Shown here: positions 33,401 to 42,052 of the stretch, piece after piece
Numbering within the stretch: the first letter of the stretch is position 1
Layout: the number at the start of each line of letters is the position of its first letter
DNA from: a virus
IMG/VR virus record: IMGVR_UViG_3300030294_000070
Span: 1 to 44,082 of that record
Reading direction: 5' to 3' (one strand)
DNA length: 44,082 nt
Program-made: the position numbers and the translations under genes
The notes under the pieces: generated by a model
Seen by the model: only the letters and a program-made list of their open reading frames with translations
The model's database searches: none
Told to the model about the DNA's origin: nothing

Positions 33401-34231
33401 ATGAAAAATTACAATCAATCGCCTCTACCATTTCAGGGGCAAAAGCGTCGATTTATGGCCGACTTTAAAACAGCATTAAATGAGTTCAAAACTGCACCGT
33501 TATTTATCGACTTATTTGGCGGAAGCGGGCTGTTGAGCCAATGGGTAAAAGAACAGTTGCCGGAAGCAACCGTTATTTACAACGATTTTGACGATTATCA
33601 TTTGCGAATAGCTAATATTGAGCGTACCAATATGCTGTTGGCTCAGTTTCGCATTATTCTACAGAATTTACCAGCAGATAAGATAATCAGCAAAGAAGCC
33701 AAAGAACATATTCTACAGGCTATTACAGTGGAAGAAAAAACAACCGGGTATGTCGATTACATTACTATATCGTCGAGTCTGTTATTTAGCATGAACTACT
33801 CCACAAATTATGATGACATGGCCAAACAGACCATGTATAATTGCGTGCGAAAGAATGGCTATGAAGATGCAGCCGGCTACCTTCAGGGAGTCGAAATAGT
33901 GAAACAAGATTACCGGGTATTGTTTGATCGGTGGAAACATGTGAGTGGCGTTGTATTTCTTGTTGATCCGCCATACTTATCTACCGACTGCAGTACTTAT
34001 AGTAGCTATTGGCGGTTAGGTAACTATTTGGATGTGCTGAATGTTCTGAAAAGAACGAGTTACTTTTACTTTACTTCGAATAAATCATCAATAATTGAGT
34101 TGACCGATTGGATTGAAAAGAATTTAAAAGCTGATAATCCGTTTAAAGGAGCTACTAAAAAAGAAATGGTTGCAAGAATGAGTAAAAATACCGGTTATAC
34201 GGATATAATGCTGTATAAAAGGGTTAGTTAA
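33401..34231 (+). CDS. D12-class DNA adenine-N6 methyltransferase, 276 aa
   Basis: The order of motifs fits Dam/D12 enzymes: LPFQGQKRRFM, the S-adenosylmethionine loop LFIDLFGGSGLLS, and the catalytic VDPPY at about residue 188. The target sequence cannot be read from the protein. It probably protects phage or lysogen DNA from restriction or changes gene expression. No restriction enzyme gene lies next to it, so it is an orphan methylase. It stands alone between the lysis terminator and the DUF5053-type unit. Confidence 0.87.
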   Translation: MKNYNQSPLPFQGQKRRFMADFKTALNEFKTAPLFIDLFGGSGLLSQWVKEQLPEATVIYNDFDDYHLRIANIERTNMLLAQFRIILQNLPADKIISKEAKEHILQAITVEEKTTGYVDYITISSSLLFSMNYSTNYDDMAKQTMYNCVRKNGYEDAAGYLQGVEIVKQDYRVLFDRWKHVSGVVFLVDPPYLSTDCSTYSSYWRLGNYLDVLNVLKRTSYFYFTSNKSSIIELTDWIEKNLKADNPFKGATKKEMVARMSKNTGYTDIMLYKRVS

Positions 34232-34339
34232 TGTTTTAAGTGTTATATAATTTTCAAATGCTCTGGACTGTGAAGTTCGGAGCGTTTTTTTGACCGATGT
34301 TAAATCTTTGGCTTGAGTGAAAAATAATTTAGAAATTAG

Positions 34340-34370
34340 TTGCTCAATAAACAAAAGTTTATTACCTTTG
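34340..34370 (+). promoter_or_regulatory. Host-type promoter for the 34407 unit
   Basis: TTG at 34340 and TACCTTTG at 34363-34370 (an exact TAnnTTTG) are separated by 20 bp. The start codon follows 36 bp downstream. This form differs from the late promoter elements. Confidence 0.65.
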
Positions 34371-34406
34371 TTGCATCAAAAAGGATAACTAATAACAAGA
34401 AAAAGG

Positions 34407-34562
34407 ATGAACGAATATGTATCAAAAGAAAGACGAAAACTTGAAAAAGAGTTGCTAATGTATCTGCGAAAATACAGATTTTATTCAGCTAGATTTAAAA
34501 AGATTAGCGACTTAAATACAATCATCGACGAGATTGTAAACGAATTAAAAAAAGATGTTTAA
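34407..34562 (+). CDS. Small basic protein, 51 aa
   Basis: A short gene with many Lys and Arg and a helical pattern (VSKERRKLEKELLMYLRKYR, FYSARFKKISDLNTIIDEIV). It has its own promoter, with a purine-rich stretch directly before the ATG. It lies 49 bp before the DUF5053-like gene, with a hairpin between, so the two probably form one unit. A short DNA- or RNA-binding role is possible. Confidence 0.6.
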   Translation: MNEYVSKERRKLEKELLMYLRKYRFYSARFKKISDLNTIIDEIVNELKKDV

Positions 34563-34568
34563 CTTCAA

Positions 34569-34606
34569 AATCCTCTCTCTAATAAAAAAGAGAGAGGATT
34601 AAAAAA
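34569..34606. terminator. Hairpin between the two genes of the DUF5053-type unit
   Basis: AATCCTCTCTCT (34569-34580) and AGAGAGAGGATT (34589-34600) are exact complements. The T run lies on the minus strand, so full termination is expected only in reverse. On the plus strand the GAGAGAGG arm lies close to the next start codon and could affect its translation. Confidence 0.6.
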
Positions 34607-34611
34607 ATAAT

Positions 34612-35013
34612 ATGATAATGACAACAAAAGAGAAATTTGAACAACTGAAAGAGGCGGAACTAAAGGCGAAAACAAAAAAAGAACTTGACAGCATTCAACT
34701 TGAGTTTGATAAATTGGCTACATTAGACCCTGACGGCTTTGAAGATGCTTTTATAGATAGTGCAAGACAGACACTTAAGGCTGCAAAACAACTAAAGATA
34801 AAAGAACAGATAAAAGAAATGCAGGAAATTGTATCGATGTCGTTTATTGCAAAAACTTACTTCAACAAAACAAAAAGCTGGATGAGCCAACGTATAAATG
34901 AATTAAATGTAAACGGTAAACCTGCCCAGTTCACCCCTGAAGAAATAAACACACTGAATGAAGCTTTTAAAGATATTTCTAAAAGAGTAGGTGAGTTTCG
35001 TATTTCGTATTAA
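34612..35013 (+). CDS. DUF5053-like protein, 133 aa
   Basis: The C-terminal block MSFIAKTYFNKTKSWMSQRI, NELNVNGKPAQFTPEEINTL matches my memory of the DUF5053 family of Bacteroidota. It reads like a HTH module (SWMSQRINELNVNGK). The N-terminal half is a charged coiled coil (FEQLKEAELKAKTKKELDS). The family function is unknown to me; a DNA-binding role is likely from the HTH-like part. The ATG at 34612 or 34618 could be used. A terminator follows. Confidence 0.7.
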   Translation: MIMTTKEKFEQLKEAELKAKTKKELDSIQLEFDKLATLDPDGFEDAFIDSARQTLKAAKQLKIKEQIKEMQEIVSMSFIAKTYFNKTKSWMSQRINELNVNGKPAQFTPEEINTLNEAFKDISKRVGEFRISY

Positions 35014-35046
35014 TTAATCCTGACAAAGTCAGTGATATTAAGTGTT

Positions 35047-35075
35047 AGCCCTACAGAAATGTAGGGCTTTTTTTA
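35047..35075 (+). terminator. Terminator after the DUF5053-like gene
   Basis: AGCCCTACA (35047-35055) and TGTAGGGCT (35060-35068) with a GAAA tetraloop, followed by seven T. Confidence 0.92.
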
Positions 35076-35090
35076 TTTTAAGTAATTCCG

Positions 35091-35098
35091 TATATTTG
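35091..35098 (+). promoter_or_regulatory. -7 box of a host-type promoter for the secreted cargo gene
   Basis: TATATTTG fits TAnnTTTG exactly, 40 bp before the start at 35139. The -33 region is only T-rich because it overlaps the preceding terminator. Confidence 0.5.
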
Positions 35099-35138
35099 TA
35101 GCTTATTATTTAATATAAACATCTTAAAAATTGAGTTT

Positions 35139-36104
35139 ATGAAAAAAGGTTTACTATTGGTTGTTATGGCTGTAATACCAATCATGCATTTGTTTTCTCA
35201 AAATGAATATATAGTAAAGACTAAATCATTTGAAAATAAAAATGATACAATAAAACTTTCCTTAGAACAGCAATTCGTAAAAAATAATTTTCGTTATATA
35301 CCAATGAATAACTGGGATAAGAATATGAAATTTATGGTTGAGAAACCTTATGAATCGGAAATAAATACATACTCAATATATACTGATCACAATCACATAT
35401 ATCCTTCAATTGATAGAAAATTATTGGGAGATAAAATATTCACAATTGATTCTGTTTCTTTCGAACATATTGAAAGAATAGGTGTAGGAACTAAATTAGA
35501 GAAAATTATATATTTTAATTGCGAAGGTAGAACTTTTAAATATTCATTCTATAATAATGATGATGATTATCCATGTATTTATGATTTGATATATCTTGGA
35601 GACATTGAAAATTGTAGAAAATTATTAATTGGTAAAACATTATATACTTTAAACATAGACTGGCTACAAGATGGTGTTCAAGGAGTATCCAAATATAGTA
35701 GAAAATGGGTTCCTGTTATTATAAAGAAAATAGGGGTGGGTGATTCTCAGAATAGACCTATAAAAATTATATTTGAATATAATAAAAAAGAATTTTACAT
35801 CGAAGTGTCAATGTCAAAAACCAATTGTACATCAATAGCCGATAATGATGACAACTTTAATACAAATTTCTCATTTACGAATCCAAAATTGAGATATCCA
35901 AAAATACCTAAAGATATCTGGGACTTAATATGCATAAATCAAGTTAGAATTGGAATGACAAAGGCTCAATGTAGATTATCATGGGGAGATCCAGAAGATA
36001 TAAATAAAACTTCAGGGAATTGGGGTACTTCTGAACAATGGGTATATTCTGCTTCAAGTTACTTGTATTTTAAGAATGGAATTTTATCAACGATCCAACA
36101 TTAA
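35139..36104 (+). CDS. Secreted cargo protein with SmpA/OmlA-like C-terminal segment, 321 aa
   Basis: A signal peptide (MKKGLLLVVMAVIPIMHLFS) predicts export; there is no lipobox. The body is beta-rich with many Asn, Asp and Tyr. The C-terminal 60 residues (INQVRIGMTKAQCRLSWGDP, then EQWVYSASSYLYFKNGILST) follow the SmpA/OmlA-like pattern: a short helix, GMT, WGxP, then strands with a W-Y pair. It sits between its own promoter and terminator. That independence, and its low GC content, suggest lysogenic-conversion cargo acting in the periplasm. Confidence 0.68.
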   Translation: MKKGLLLVVMAVIPIMHLFSQNEYIVKTKSFENKNDTIKLSLEQQFVKNNFRYIPMNNWDKNMKFMVEKPYESEINTYSIYTDHNHIYPSIDRKLLGDKIFTIDSVSFEHIERIGVGTKLEKIIYFNCEGRTFKYSFYNNDDDYPCIYDLIYLGDIENCRKLLIGKTLYTLNIDWLQDGVQGVSKYSRKWVPVIIKKIGVGDSQNRPIKIIFEYNKKEFYIEVSMSKTNCTSIADNDDNFNTNFSFTNPKLRYPKIPKDIWDLICINQVRIGMTKAQCRLSWGDPEDINKTSGNWGTSEQWVYSASSYLYFKNGILSTIQH

Positions 36105-36168
36105 TTGAAAATATTTTCATTTTCATATATTAGATCCTGAATGACCAGGAATAAATACATTATTTAAT

Positions 36169-36200
36169 AGCCTCACCTTAACTGGTGAGGCTTTTTTTTT
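36169..36200 (+). terminator. Terminator after the secreted cargo gene
   Basis: AGCCTCACC (36169-36177) and GGTGAGGCT (36184-36192) flank a 6-nt loop, and nine T follow. The T run runs into the next late promoter. Confidence 0.93.
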
Positions 36201-36235
36201 GTCCTTTTCCGTCCTGCTGTTATTGGCGAAATTTG
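36201..36235 (+). promoter_or_regulatory. Late promoter element, tail unit
   Basis: GTCCTTTT at 36201 and GAAATTTG at 36228-36235. Over 49 bp (36198-36246) it matches the portal-unit promoter at 46 positions, although the two lie 16.6 kb apart and drive different genes. Confidence 0.75.
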
Positions 36236-36253
36236 TATCATAAAATGATAATT

Positions 36254-36724
36254 ATGAATGATCAGACGCCAAAACTTATAACTGAAGATGAATTCAATGC
36301 CAAGGTGAGAGGTTGGTCTATCTCTACTCGCGGTCGAATGGCTTCAAAAGCTCCTGTGTATTCGGGATCCGATTCTAAAACTAGAGCTTCCAAAAAACTA
36401 TCTCAATCTGTAATTTATAGTCTGAAAATGGAATTCGGATCGGCATCGCGTATTCGATTTTCATTTGAGCGACACGGTGTTTTTGTGCAATATGGAGTTG
36501 GCAGAGGGTATATCCGACAAGGCAATTCAGTTATAAAAGGATCAAGAAAGGGCGAAAAAATTGATGTCTCAAAAGGGATTAATCGCCACCCTGTCGATTG
36601 GTTTGATATTGAAATCAGGCAGGGACTTGCCCAACTAGCCGATATAACTCAAGAATATTACGGAGACTTAGCTATGAGACAATTGCTCTCGAAGCTGGAT
36701 AAATTTTTAATTCAAAAAACCTAA
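36254..36724 (+). CDS. Phage tail-region protein before the tape measure, 156 aa
   Basis: The protein (ITEDEFNAKVRGWSISTRGR, FSFERHGVFVQYGVGRGY) ends with a helical LAQLADITQEYYGDLAMRQL. Similar small proteins precede tape-measure genes in Bacteroidota phages, to my memory; their role is unknown. The ATG at 36254 is chosen, with 36245 as an alternative. The frame is open upstream through the promoter and terminator, but that part cannot be transcribed from this promoter. Confidence 0.6.
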   Translation: MNDQTPKLITEDEFNAKVRGWSISTRGRMASKAPVYSGSDSKTRASKKLSQSVIYSLKMEFGSASRIRFSFERHGVFVQYGVGRGYIRQGNSVIKGSRKGEKIDVSKGINRHPVDWFDIEIRQGLAQLADITQEYYGDLAMRQLLSKLDKFLIQKT

Positions 36725-36729
36725 CTGAA

Positions 36730-39700
36730 ATGGCTGAAAAAACGGCAAAGCGTGGAGTTTCTTTGTTCCTTGACGGAAAAGAAATAGTGAATTCCGTGAA
36801 AAGTATAAGTAGCGAAATGAAAAAGCTACAAAATGAGCAGGCTAAAATGACCATAGGTGCAGATAATTACATTGCTCATGGCCAGAAAATTGGTTATTTG
36901 AAGTCACTTATTAATGAACATGTTGATACTTTGAAAGATATAGCTTCAGAGTATGCAAACACTACGAAGGGGTTGGATGGATTTTTAAATAGAATGTCAC
37001 AGTTGCCAGGCGCAATGGGTTGGATAGGACGTTCACTAACAGGTGTTGGTGATAGTATTGATATGCTATTCAAAAACAAGATGATGCTTGGAGTTAGTGT
37101 TGCTGGAGCTTTGGTAACGGGATTTATAGGGTTGGTAAAACATTCGATGGAATTTTCCAAAGCAGTATCGGAATTATCCGCTCTAACCGGTGCTACCGGA
37201 AAAGACCTGGACTATTTGAAAGACAAAGCTAAGGAACTGGGAGGCCAATACGGCAAGTCTGCAACAGAAATAGTTACTGGGATGAAATTGGTTGGAGGTG
37301 CTAAGCCTGAATTATTATCCAATGTGACAGCTCTGGCAGATGTAACCAAAGAAGTATTGACATTATCGAAGGCTACCGGCATGGATATGACCGAAGCAAC
37401 AAATGATGTAACTACAATCATGAATCAGTTCGGATTATCGGCCCTGGAAGCAGATAGAACCGTCAATGTATTAGCTGCAGGGTCGAAGTATGGGGCAAAA
37501 GAAGTTGATTATTTGGGCGAGTCAATATCAAAGGTTGGAACTGTTGCAAAGTCCGCCGGACTTACCCTTGAAAATACTACAGCTGTTATGGAGCTCTTTG
37601 GCGAAAAAGGGATCAGAGCCGAAGTAGCTGGTACCGGATTTAAGTCAGTTTTAGTGGAATTGCAATCTGACACGAAAAATTATACAAATGGACTTTTTGA
37701 TTTAAATAAAGCAATTGACAATAATCAAAATATATCTGGAGATAATATTGCACTACAAAAGAAATTCGGAAAAGAGTTTTTTGGTTTAGCTCAAATTTTA
37801 TTTCAAAATAAGACCCGATTTGAAGAACTTTCAAAACAGGTCACCGGCACAACAGTTGCCGAAGAACAAATGCGCATTGCCACTGATAATCTTTCGGGTG
37901 ATGTAGACAAAATGAAAAGCTCATGGGATTCTTTTCTATTGTCGATTGAAGATGGAAAAGGGCCATTGGCTAATGCATCACGCTGGTTAGTACAATTTGG
38001 AAAAGATATGGTTGATGCTGCTGCATCTTGGACAAAGAGCAGTGATCAAAAAGATCAGGATTTACTTACTCAGAATGTAAATAGTAGAATTGAATCATTG
38101 AAAAAATTACTACCGGCTCAAAAAGATCAAACGAAATATTTGAATGATGAGATTACAGCCAACAGGCATATTTATCAAAACAAGCAAGCCAGAATGAAGC
38201 AATTGCAAGATGAAATAAGGCTGAATAAAGAACTTGGCGGAAGCTGGGAGAAATCAAATAAGCAAAAAACTGAGGAACTTAACGGACTCTCTGTTGAAGT
38301 ACAAAAGTCTATAGCCTATGTAAATGCAGTGGGTGGTCTGAAGAATGCATTAAATCTGAAGCCCGTGACAAAAACAGCTGCAGCTGCAACTACAGATACA
38401 GCTGCAATTCAAAAGAAAAAGGTAAATGCTGCCCTTAAAAAGTTAGAGACTGATAATTTGGAACAGATTTCTTCCATAAAAAAACGATATTTAAAAGGTG
38501 ATATCGTTTCTGAATATGATTATAATGAGGTATTGCTTGATCAACAAGATAAATATGATGAACTTCGGAAGAAAAAGCTTAAAGAGTTACTTAAAACAAT
38601 TACTGATCCCGGATTAAAACTAGAGCTAAACAAACAGATTGCCGAAATAGATAAAAAAGCTCTTGACAGACAGATTGAGCAAAATAATAAGATAAAAAAA
38701 ATATTGCTTGATGCTGATCCCATAAAGTCAGAAAATGAAAGTTATAATAACCGGCTTCGGGAGCTTGGACTATTTGGAGTTGAAAAAGAAAAAATGACTG
38801 CTGATCAGTTGGATACTCTGCGAATTCTGGAAGAACAACATACTGCCAATCTAAGCAAGTTATCTACCAAATCGGCCATTGCTCAGCTAAAACAATTGGA
38901 TAAAGATCAACAGGACGCTGAAAAGCTAGCTGCAGATAACAGATCTTCGGGTGAACTTAACGAGCAACAATATAAAGATAAATTACTAAGCATTGAGATC
39001 CAGTTTTTAAAAAAGAAACTGGCCATACAAGGTTTGTCGGCTGATGAAATTGATAAAATAAGCAAGTCGTTAACCGAAAAACTGGGAGCCAGTGCAGAAA
39101 AGTCAGCTCAAGAACAGTTGACTTTTAAAGAAAAGTACGGTATAGATGAACTTGGTAGGTTCAAAAGTCAAAAAGAGGTTGAATTAAAAATTCTTCAGGA
39201 TTATCTGAATAAAGGTATTGTTTCTGAGAAAGATGCATATAAAGTTAGGCGAATCTTAGCTTCAGCAGAATTCAAAGCAAAAACAAAAGATTTTGCTGAA
39301 ATCGCCAGTGGAATATCCGATGTTTCCGGAGTGTTTTCTAATGCCATCCAAGGGTTTCAGTCTGCTGAAGAAAAATCCATAGAAACTAAGTATCAAAAAC
39401 AAATAGATGCTGCTCAGAAAGCCGGAAAAGACACTACCAAAATAGAGGAAGAAAAAAACAAAGAGTTGGCTGCTGTCAGGGCTAAAAATGCAGATGCTAA
39501 TTTTGCATTGCAAGTCGCTCAGATAATTAGCTCTACTGCCGTAGCTGCTATCAATGCTTACTCGGCTATGTCATCTATCCCTCTTATAGGTCCGGTTTTG
39601 GGTGGTATTGCTGCTGGTGCTGCAGTAGCTTATGGTGCTTCACAGATTGCCGTTGCAGAATCGGCTCGCGAAGCAGCTAAGTCCGGATATTATTATGGTG

Positions 39701-40146
39701 GTTACACCGGTGGCGATGATCCGAATGAGGTTCGTGGACATTTTCCCGATGGGTCGCCTTATCATGGTAAAGAATTTGTAGCCACACACGTTACCACTGC
39801 TAATCCAAATACTAAACCAGTACTTGATGTAATTGATGAGGCTCAGAAGAATGGTACGGCTTCGAGTCTGACAAAAGCTGATCTGGCCAAAGCTATTGGA
39901 GTTTCGTCGGGTGGATATTACTCAGGTGGATATAAAAAAGCAGATGCTACTTCCGGATTGTCTTCCGGATCTGTTTCTACGAATGATATATTATTAGGTA
40001 TTATCGAACGGAATGCAACTGCAATGGACCGGTTGAACACTCATTTGGACAAAGGGATTAAAGCTCCAGTGTATATCTCCGGGTCTGAAGGAGTAGCAGA
40101 AAACCTGGACAGATATTACAAACTAATTTCAAACGCAAAGGGATAA
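36730..40146 (+). CDS. Tail tape-measure protein, TP901 type, 1138 aa
   Basis: Residues about 130-400 hold the tape-measure core: MEFSKAVSELSALTGATGKD, VTALADVTKEVLTLSKATGM and IRAEVAGTGFKSVLVELQSD. The middle is long and helical with many Lys and Glu (DKYDELRKKKLKELLKTI). A hydrophobic stretch near residue 945 (AISSIPLIGPVLGGIAAG-like) may enter the membrane during DNA injection. The C-terminal part is Gly- and Tyr-rich (SGYYYGGYTGGDDPNEVRGH). The length suggests a long tail. Its stop overlaps the next start (TAATG). Confidence 0.85.
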   Translation: MAEKTAKRGVSLFLDGKEIVNSVKSISSEMKKLQNEQAKMTIGADNYIAHGQKIGYLKSLINEHVDTLKDIASEYANTTKGLDGFLNRMSQLPGAMGWIGRSLTGVGDSIDMLFKNKMMLGVSVAGALVTGFIGLVKHSMEFSKAVSELSALTGATGKDLDYLKDKAKELGGQYGKSATEIVTGMKLVGGAKPELLSNVTALADVTKEVLTLSKATGMDMTEATNDVTTIMNQFGLSALEADRTVNVLAAGSKYGAKEVDYLGESISKVGTVAKSAGLTLENTTAVMELFGEKGIRAEVAGTGFKSVLVELQSDTKNYTNGLFDLNKAIDNNQNISGDNIALQKKFGKEFFGLAQILFQNKTRFEELSKQVTGTTVAEEQMRIATDNLSGDVDKMKSSWDSFLLSIEDGKGPLANASRWLVQFGKDMVDAAASWTKSSDQKDQDLLTQNVNSRIESLKKLLPAQKDQTKYLNDEITANRHIYQNKQARMKQLQDEIRLNKELGGSWEKSNKQKTEELNGLSVEVQKSIAYVNAVGGLKNALNLKPVTKTAAAATTDTAAIQKKKVNAALKKLETDNLEQISSIKKRYLKGDIVSEYDYNEVLLDQQDKYDELRKKKLKELLKTITDPGLKLELNKQIAEIDKKALDRQIEQNNKIKKILLDADPIKSENESYNNRLRELGLFGVEKEKMTADQLDTLRILEEQHTANLSKLSTKSAIAQLKQLDKDQQDAEKLAADNRSSGELNEQQYKDKLLSIEIQFLKKKLAIQGLSADEIDKISKSLTEKLGASAEKSAQEQLTFKEKYGIDELGRFKSQKEVELKILQDYLNKGIVSEKDAYKVRRILASAEFKAKTKDFAEIASGISDVSGVFSNAIQGFQSAEEKSIETKYQKQIDAAQKAGKDTTKIEEEKNKELAAVRAKNADANFALQVAQIISSTAVAAINAYSAMSSIPLIGPVLGGIAAGAAVAYGASQIAVAESAREAAKSGYYYGGYTGGDDPNEVRGHFPDGSPYHGKEFVATHVTTANPNTKPVLDVIDEAQKNGTASSLTKADLAKAIGVSSGGYYSGGYKKADATSGLSSGSVSTNDILLGIIERNATAMDRLNTHLDKGIKAPVYISGSEGVAENLDRYYKLISNAKG

Positions 40147-42005
40147 TGATACAATTTTTTATAGAAAATAATGAGGTTGTTTTATCCTCGGATTTTTCGT
40201 TTACCTGGACAGAAGAGAATCCGGAGATAACAAATGATGGAGAATTTTCATTAGATATGACTATTTCGCTTGTTCCTCCACAAAATGTTATTGCTTTCGA
40301 TTTTTTGAACCGGTTGAACAAAACTACAATTCCCAAAAAAGTAGACTCTAGATTAGTTATTGATGGTCAAAACCATTCGGGTACATTCGTTCTATCTACG
40401 AATGACGATGTAGCCGTTAAAGGGCAATTCCTTGCCGGAAATTCCGAGCTAAAATATATAGCTAAAAACGAAAAAAAGATTTGGGGTTTAGATGGTTGGG
40501 GAAGTGAAGATTCCATAGATTATATAAAGGCTCTTTTTTCGGTGGAGCATGGTGGATATGGAGAAGTTAGAAATGGACCTGTATGGCTTGGATTCAATAA
40601 TTATGTTTGTCCGCCTGTAAAGTTAGGTAATGAGATTGTTAATAATTACACAATACGGGATGGAAATGGTACTGCTTCGGATAACGGTGGAGTAGATAAT
40701 ATGTTCCCTATAAATGGGATTTCTGGGAAAATAATTATGCAACCATACATATTATACTATATCAACAAATTACCTGAATTGCTTGGGTACACGCTTAAAT
40801 ATAACATATTGAATACTGACGATAGAGCTCGAAGAATGTTCATAGTGAATTCATCAGACTCTCTTAATTATGCAGATGCTCTTCCGGATATGTCAGTATA
40901 TGAATTTATAGATGCCATCCAAAAATTTTTCAACGTTTCGTTTTTGGTTGATGCCAAGGACAAAAGTATATCAATAGAAAGTTTATCCTCAAATTTAAAA
41001 AATAAAAAGATAGTTGACATTAAGAATACCCTTACTCCATATACAAGAGACCAGAGTCAAGACTCAAAATCACTTAGATTTGATTTCTCTAAAATAAGCT
41101 ATGAAGTAGGTTCAAGCAACTATTACAAGTATCAAAAGTTGTCAGATGATATTATAAATAAATGCGAAATTAAGGAGTTTAATAATTTTACAACCCTAGT
41201 AAATTATGTAATGACACTCGGATCTACTTATATAGACAAATTATATATCTATAGAGACTTAGAATTTCAAAATGACTATGTATACGATTCGAGAACTACA
41301 ACAACGCTATATTCTCACTATTCTGGTCCGTACGGATCTCTACGTCTTCTTAATAAGTTTAGTTCTGTTGGTGATTCAGATAATCAAGAACTGATTCTAA
41401 AAGTACGGCCTGTTGAAGTAACAAAAGGTTCTACTCGAATACGTTGGACTATAAATGATAATACTACGACTGTTTATGGTTTTTTTCAGCTTCCAAAATC
41501 TAGCAATGAATATTATATAAAAAAGTATACTGGATTTATTGAAAGTGTAGAAAATGGAGATAGTGACATTCCTCGGCTTAGCGTATTGGAAGTTGCTTTA
41601 TATTCTGGCGAAATACAACTCTTCAACGAAAATAATTATGGAATTACGGTCAAAACTAAATATCCATTTTCGCATGTAGATACACAGCCGGATTTTAGTC
41701 TTGAAGGGGGGGGTGGATATGGATCACCATGGCCAGCGTGGGAAGCTTGGATCAAAGATAATTTTAAAGCTGTAGTAAAAACGACTATGTGTTTGAAAGG
41801 GTCAAACGGCATACTTTCAGACTATCATCAGAAATCTATCCTTGACACCTCTACTGAATATGTATTCACTTTAATAGATAGTCCTGATGTTAGGTCAAAT
41901 AACATATTCAATATAGATAACCTGAAATATTTTCCAATATCAATAGAGCGTGAGAAAAAGCAGACTATAACCCCTGCAAAAGCAACTTTTTATAGGATGC
42001 TTTAG
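40146..42005 (+). CDS. Distal tail / baseplate-type protein, 619 aa
   Basis: This is the last structural gene, directly after the tape measure, the usual place of distal tail or baseplate proteins. The N-terminus (VLSSDFSFTWTEENPEITND, GEFSLDMTISLVPPQNV) is beta-rich, and a long middle is rich in Asn, Asp and Tyr. The segment ALPDMSVYEFIDAIQKFFNV, SFLVDAKDKSISIESLSSN recalls gp27/gp44-like hub proteins. I cannot name a family. A strong terminator follows. Confidence 0.65.
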   Translation: MIQFFIENNEVVLSSDFSFTWTEENPEITNDGEFSLDMTISLVPPQNVIAFDFLNRLNKTTIPKKVDSRLVIDGQNHSGTFVLSTNDDVAVKGQFLAGNSELKYIAKNEKKIWGLDGWGSEDSIDYIKALFSVEHGGYGEVRNGPVWLGFNNYVCPPVKLGNEIVNNYTIRDGNGTASDNGGVDNMFPINGISGKIIMQPYILYYINKLPELLGYTLKYNILNTDDRARRMFIVNSSDSLNYADALPDMSVYEFIDAIQKFFNVSFLVDAKDKSISIESLSSNLKNKKIVDIKNTLTPYTRDQSQDSKSLRFDFSKISYEVGSSNYYKYQKLSDDIINKCEIKEFNNFTTLVNYVMTLGSTYIDKLYIYRDLEFQNDYVYDSRTTTTLYSHYSGPYGSLRLLNKFSSVGDSDNQELILKVRPVEVTKGSTRIRWTINDNTTTVYGFFQLPKSSNEYYIKKYTGFIESVENGDSDIPRLSVLEVALYSGEIQLFNENNYGITVKTKYPFSHVDTQPDFSLEGGGGYGSPWPAWEAWIKDNFKAVVKTTMCLKGSNGILSDYHQKSILDTSTEYVFTLIDSPDVRSNNIFNIDNLKYFPISIEREKKQTITPAKATFYRML

Positions 42006-42009
42006 AATA

Positions 42010-42050
42010 AAACTACCGTACAAAAGTTCAATTGTACGGTAGTTTTGTTA
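42010..42050. terminator. Bidirectional terminator between tail genes and integrase
   Basis: AAACTACCGTACAA (42010-42023) and TTGTACGGTAGTTT (42032-42045) are exact complements; T runs lie on both sides. It separates two convergent units. Confidence 0.93.
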
Positions 42051-42052
42051 TC

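Noticed and set aside
33401-34231. Restriction-modification system
   Set aside because: Only the methylase is present; no neighbouring gene looks like an endonuclease.
36185-36253. N-terminal extension of the gene before the tape measure
   Set aside because: The extension runs through a terminator and a late promoter, so the start at 36254 is preferred.
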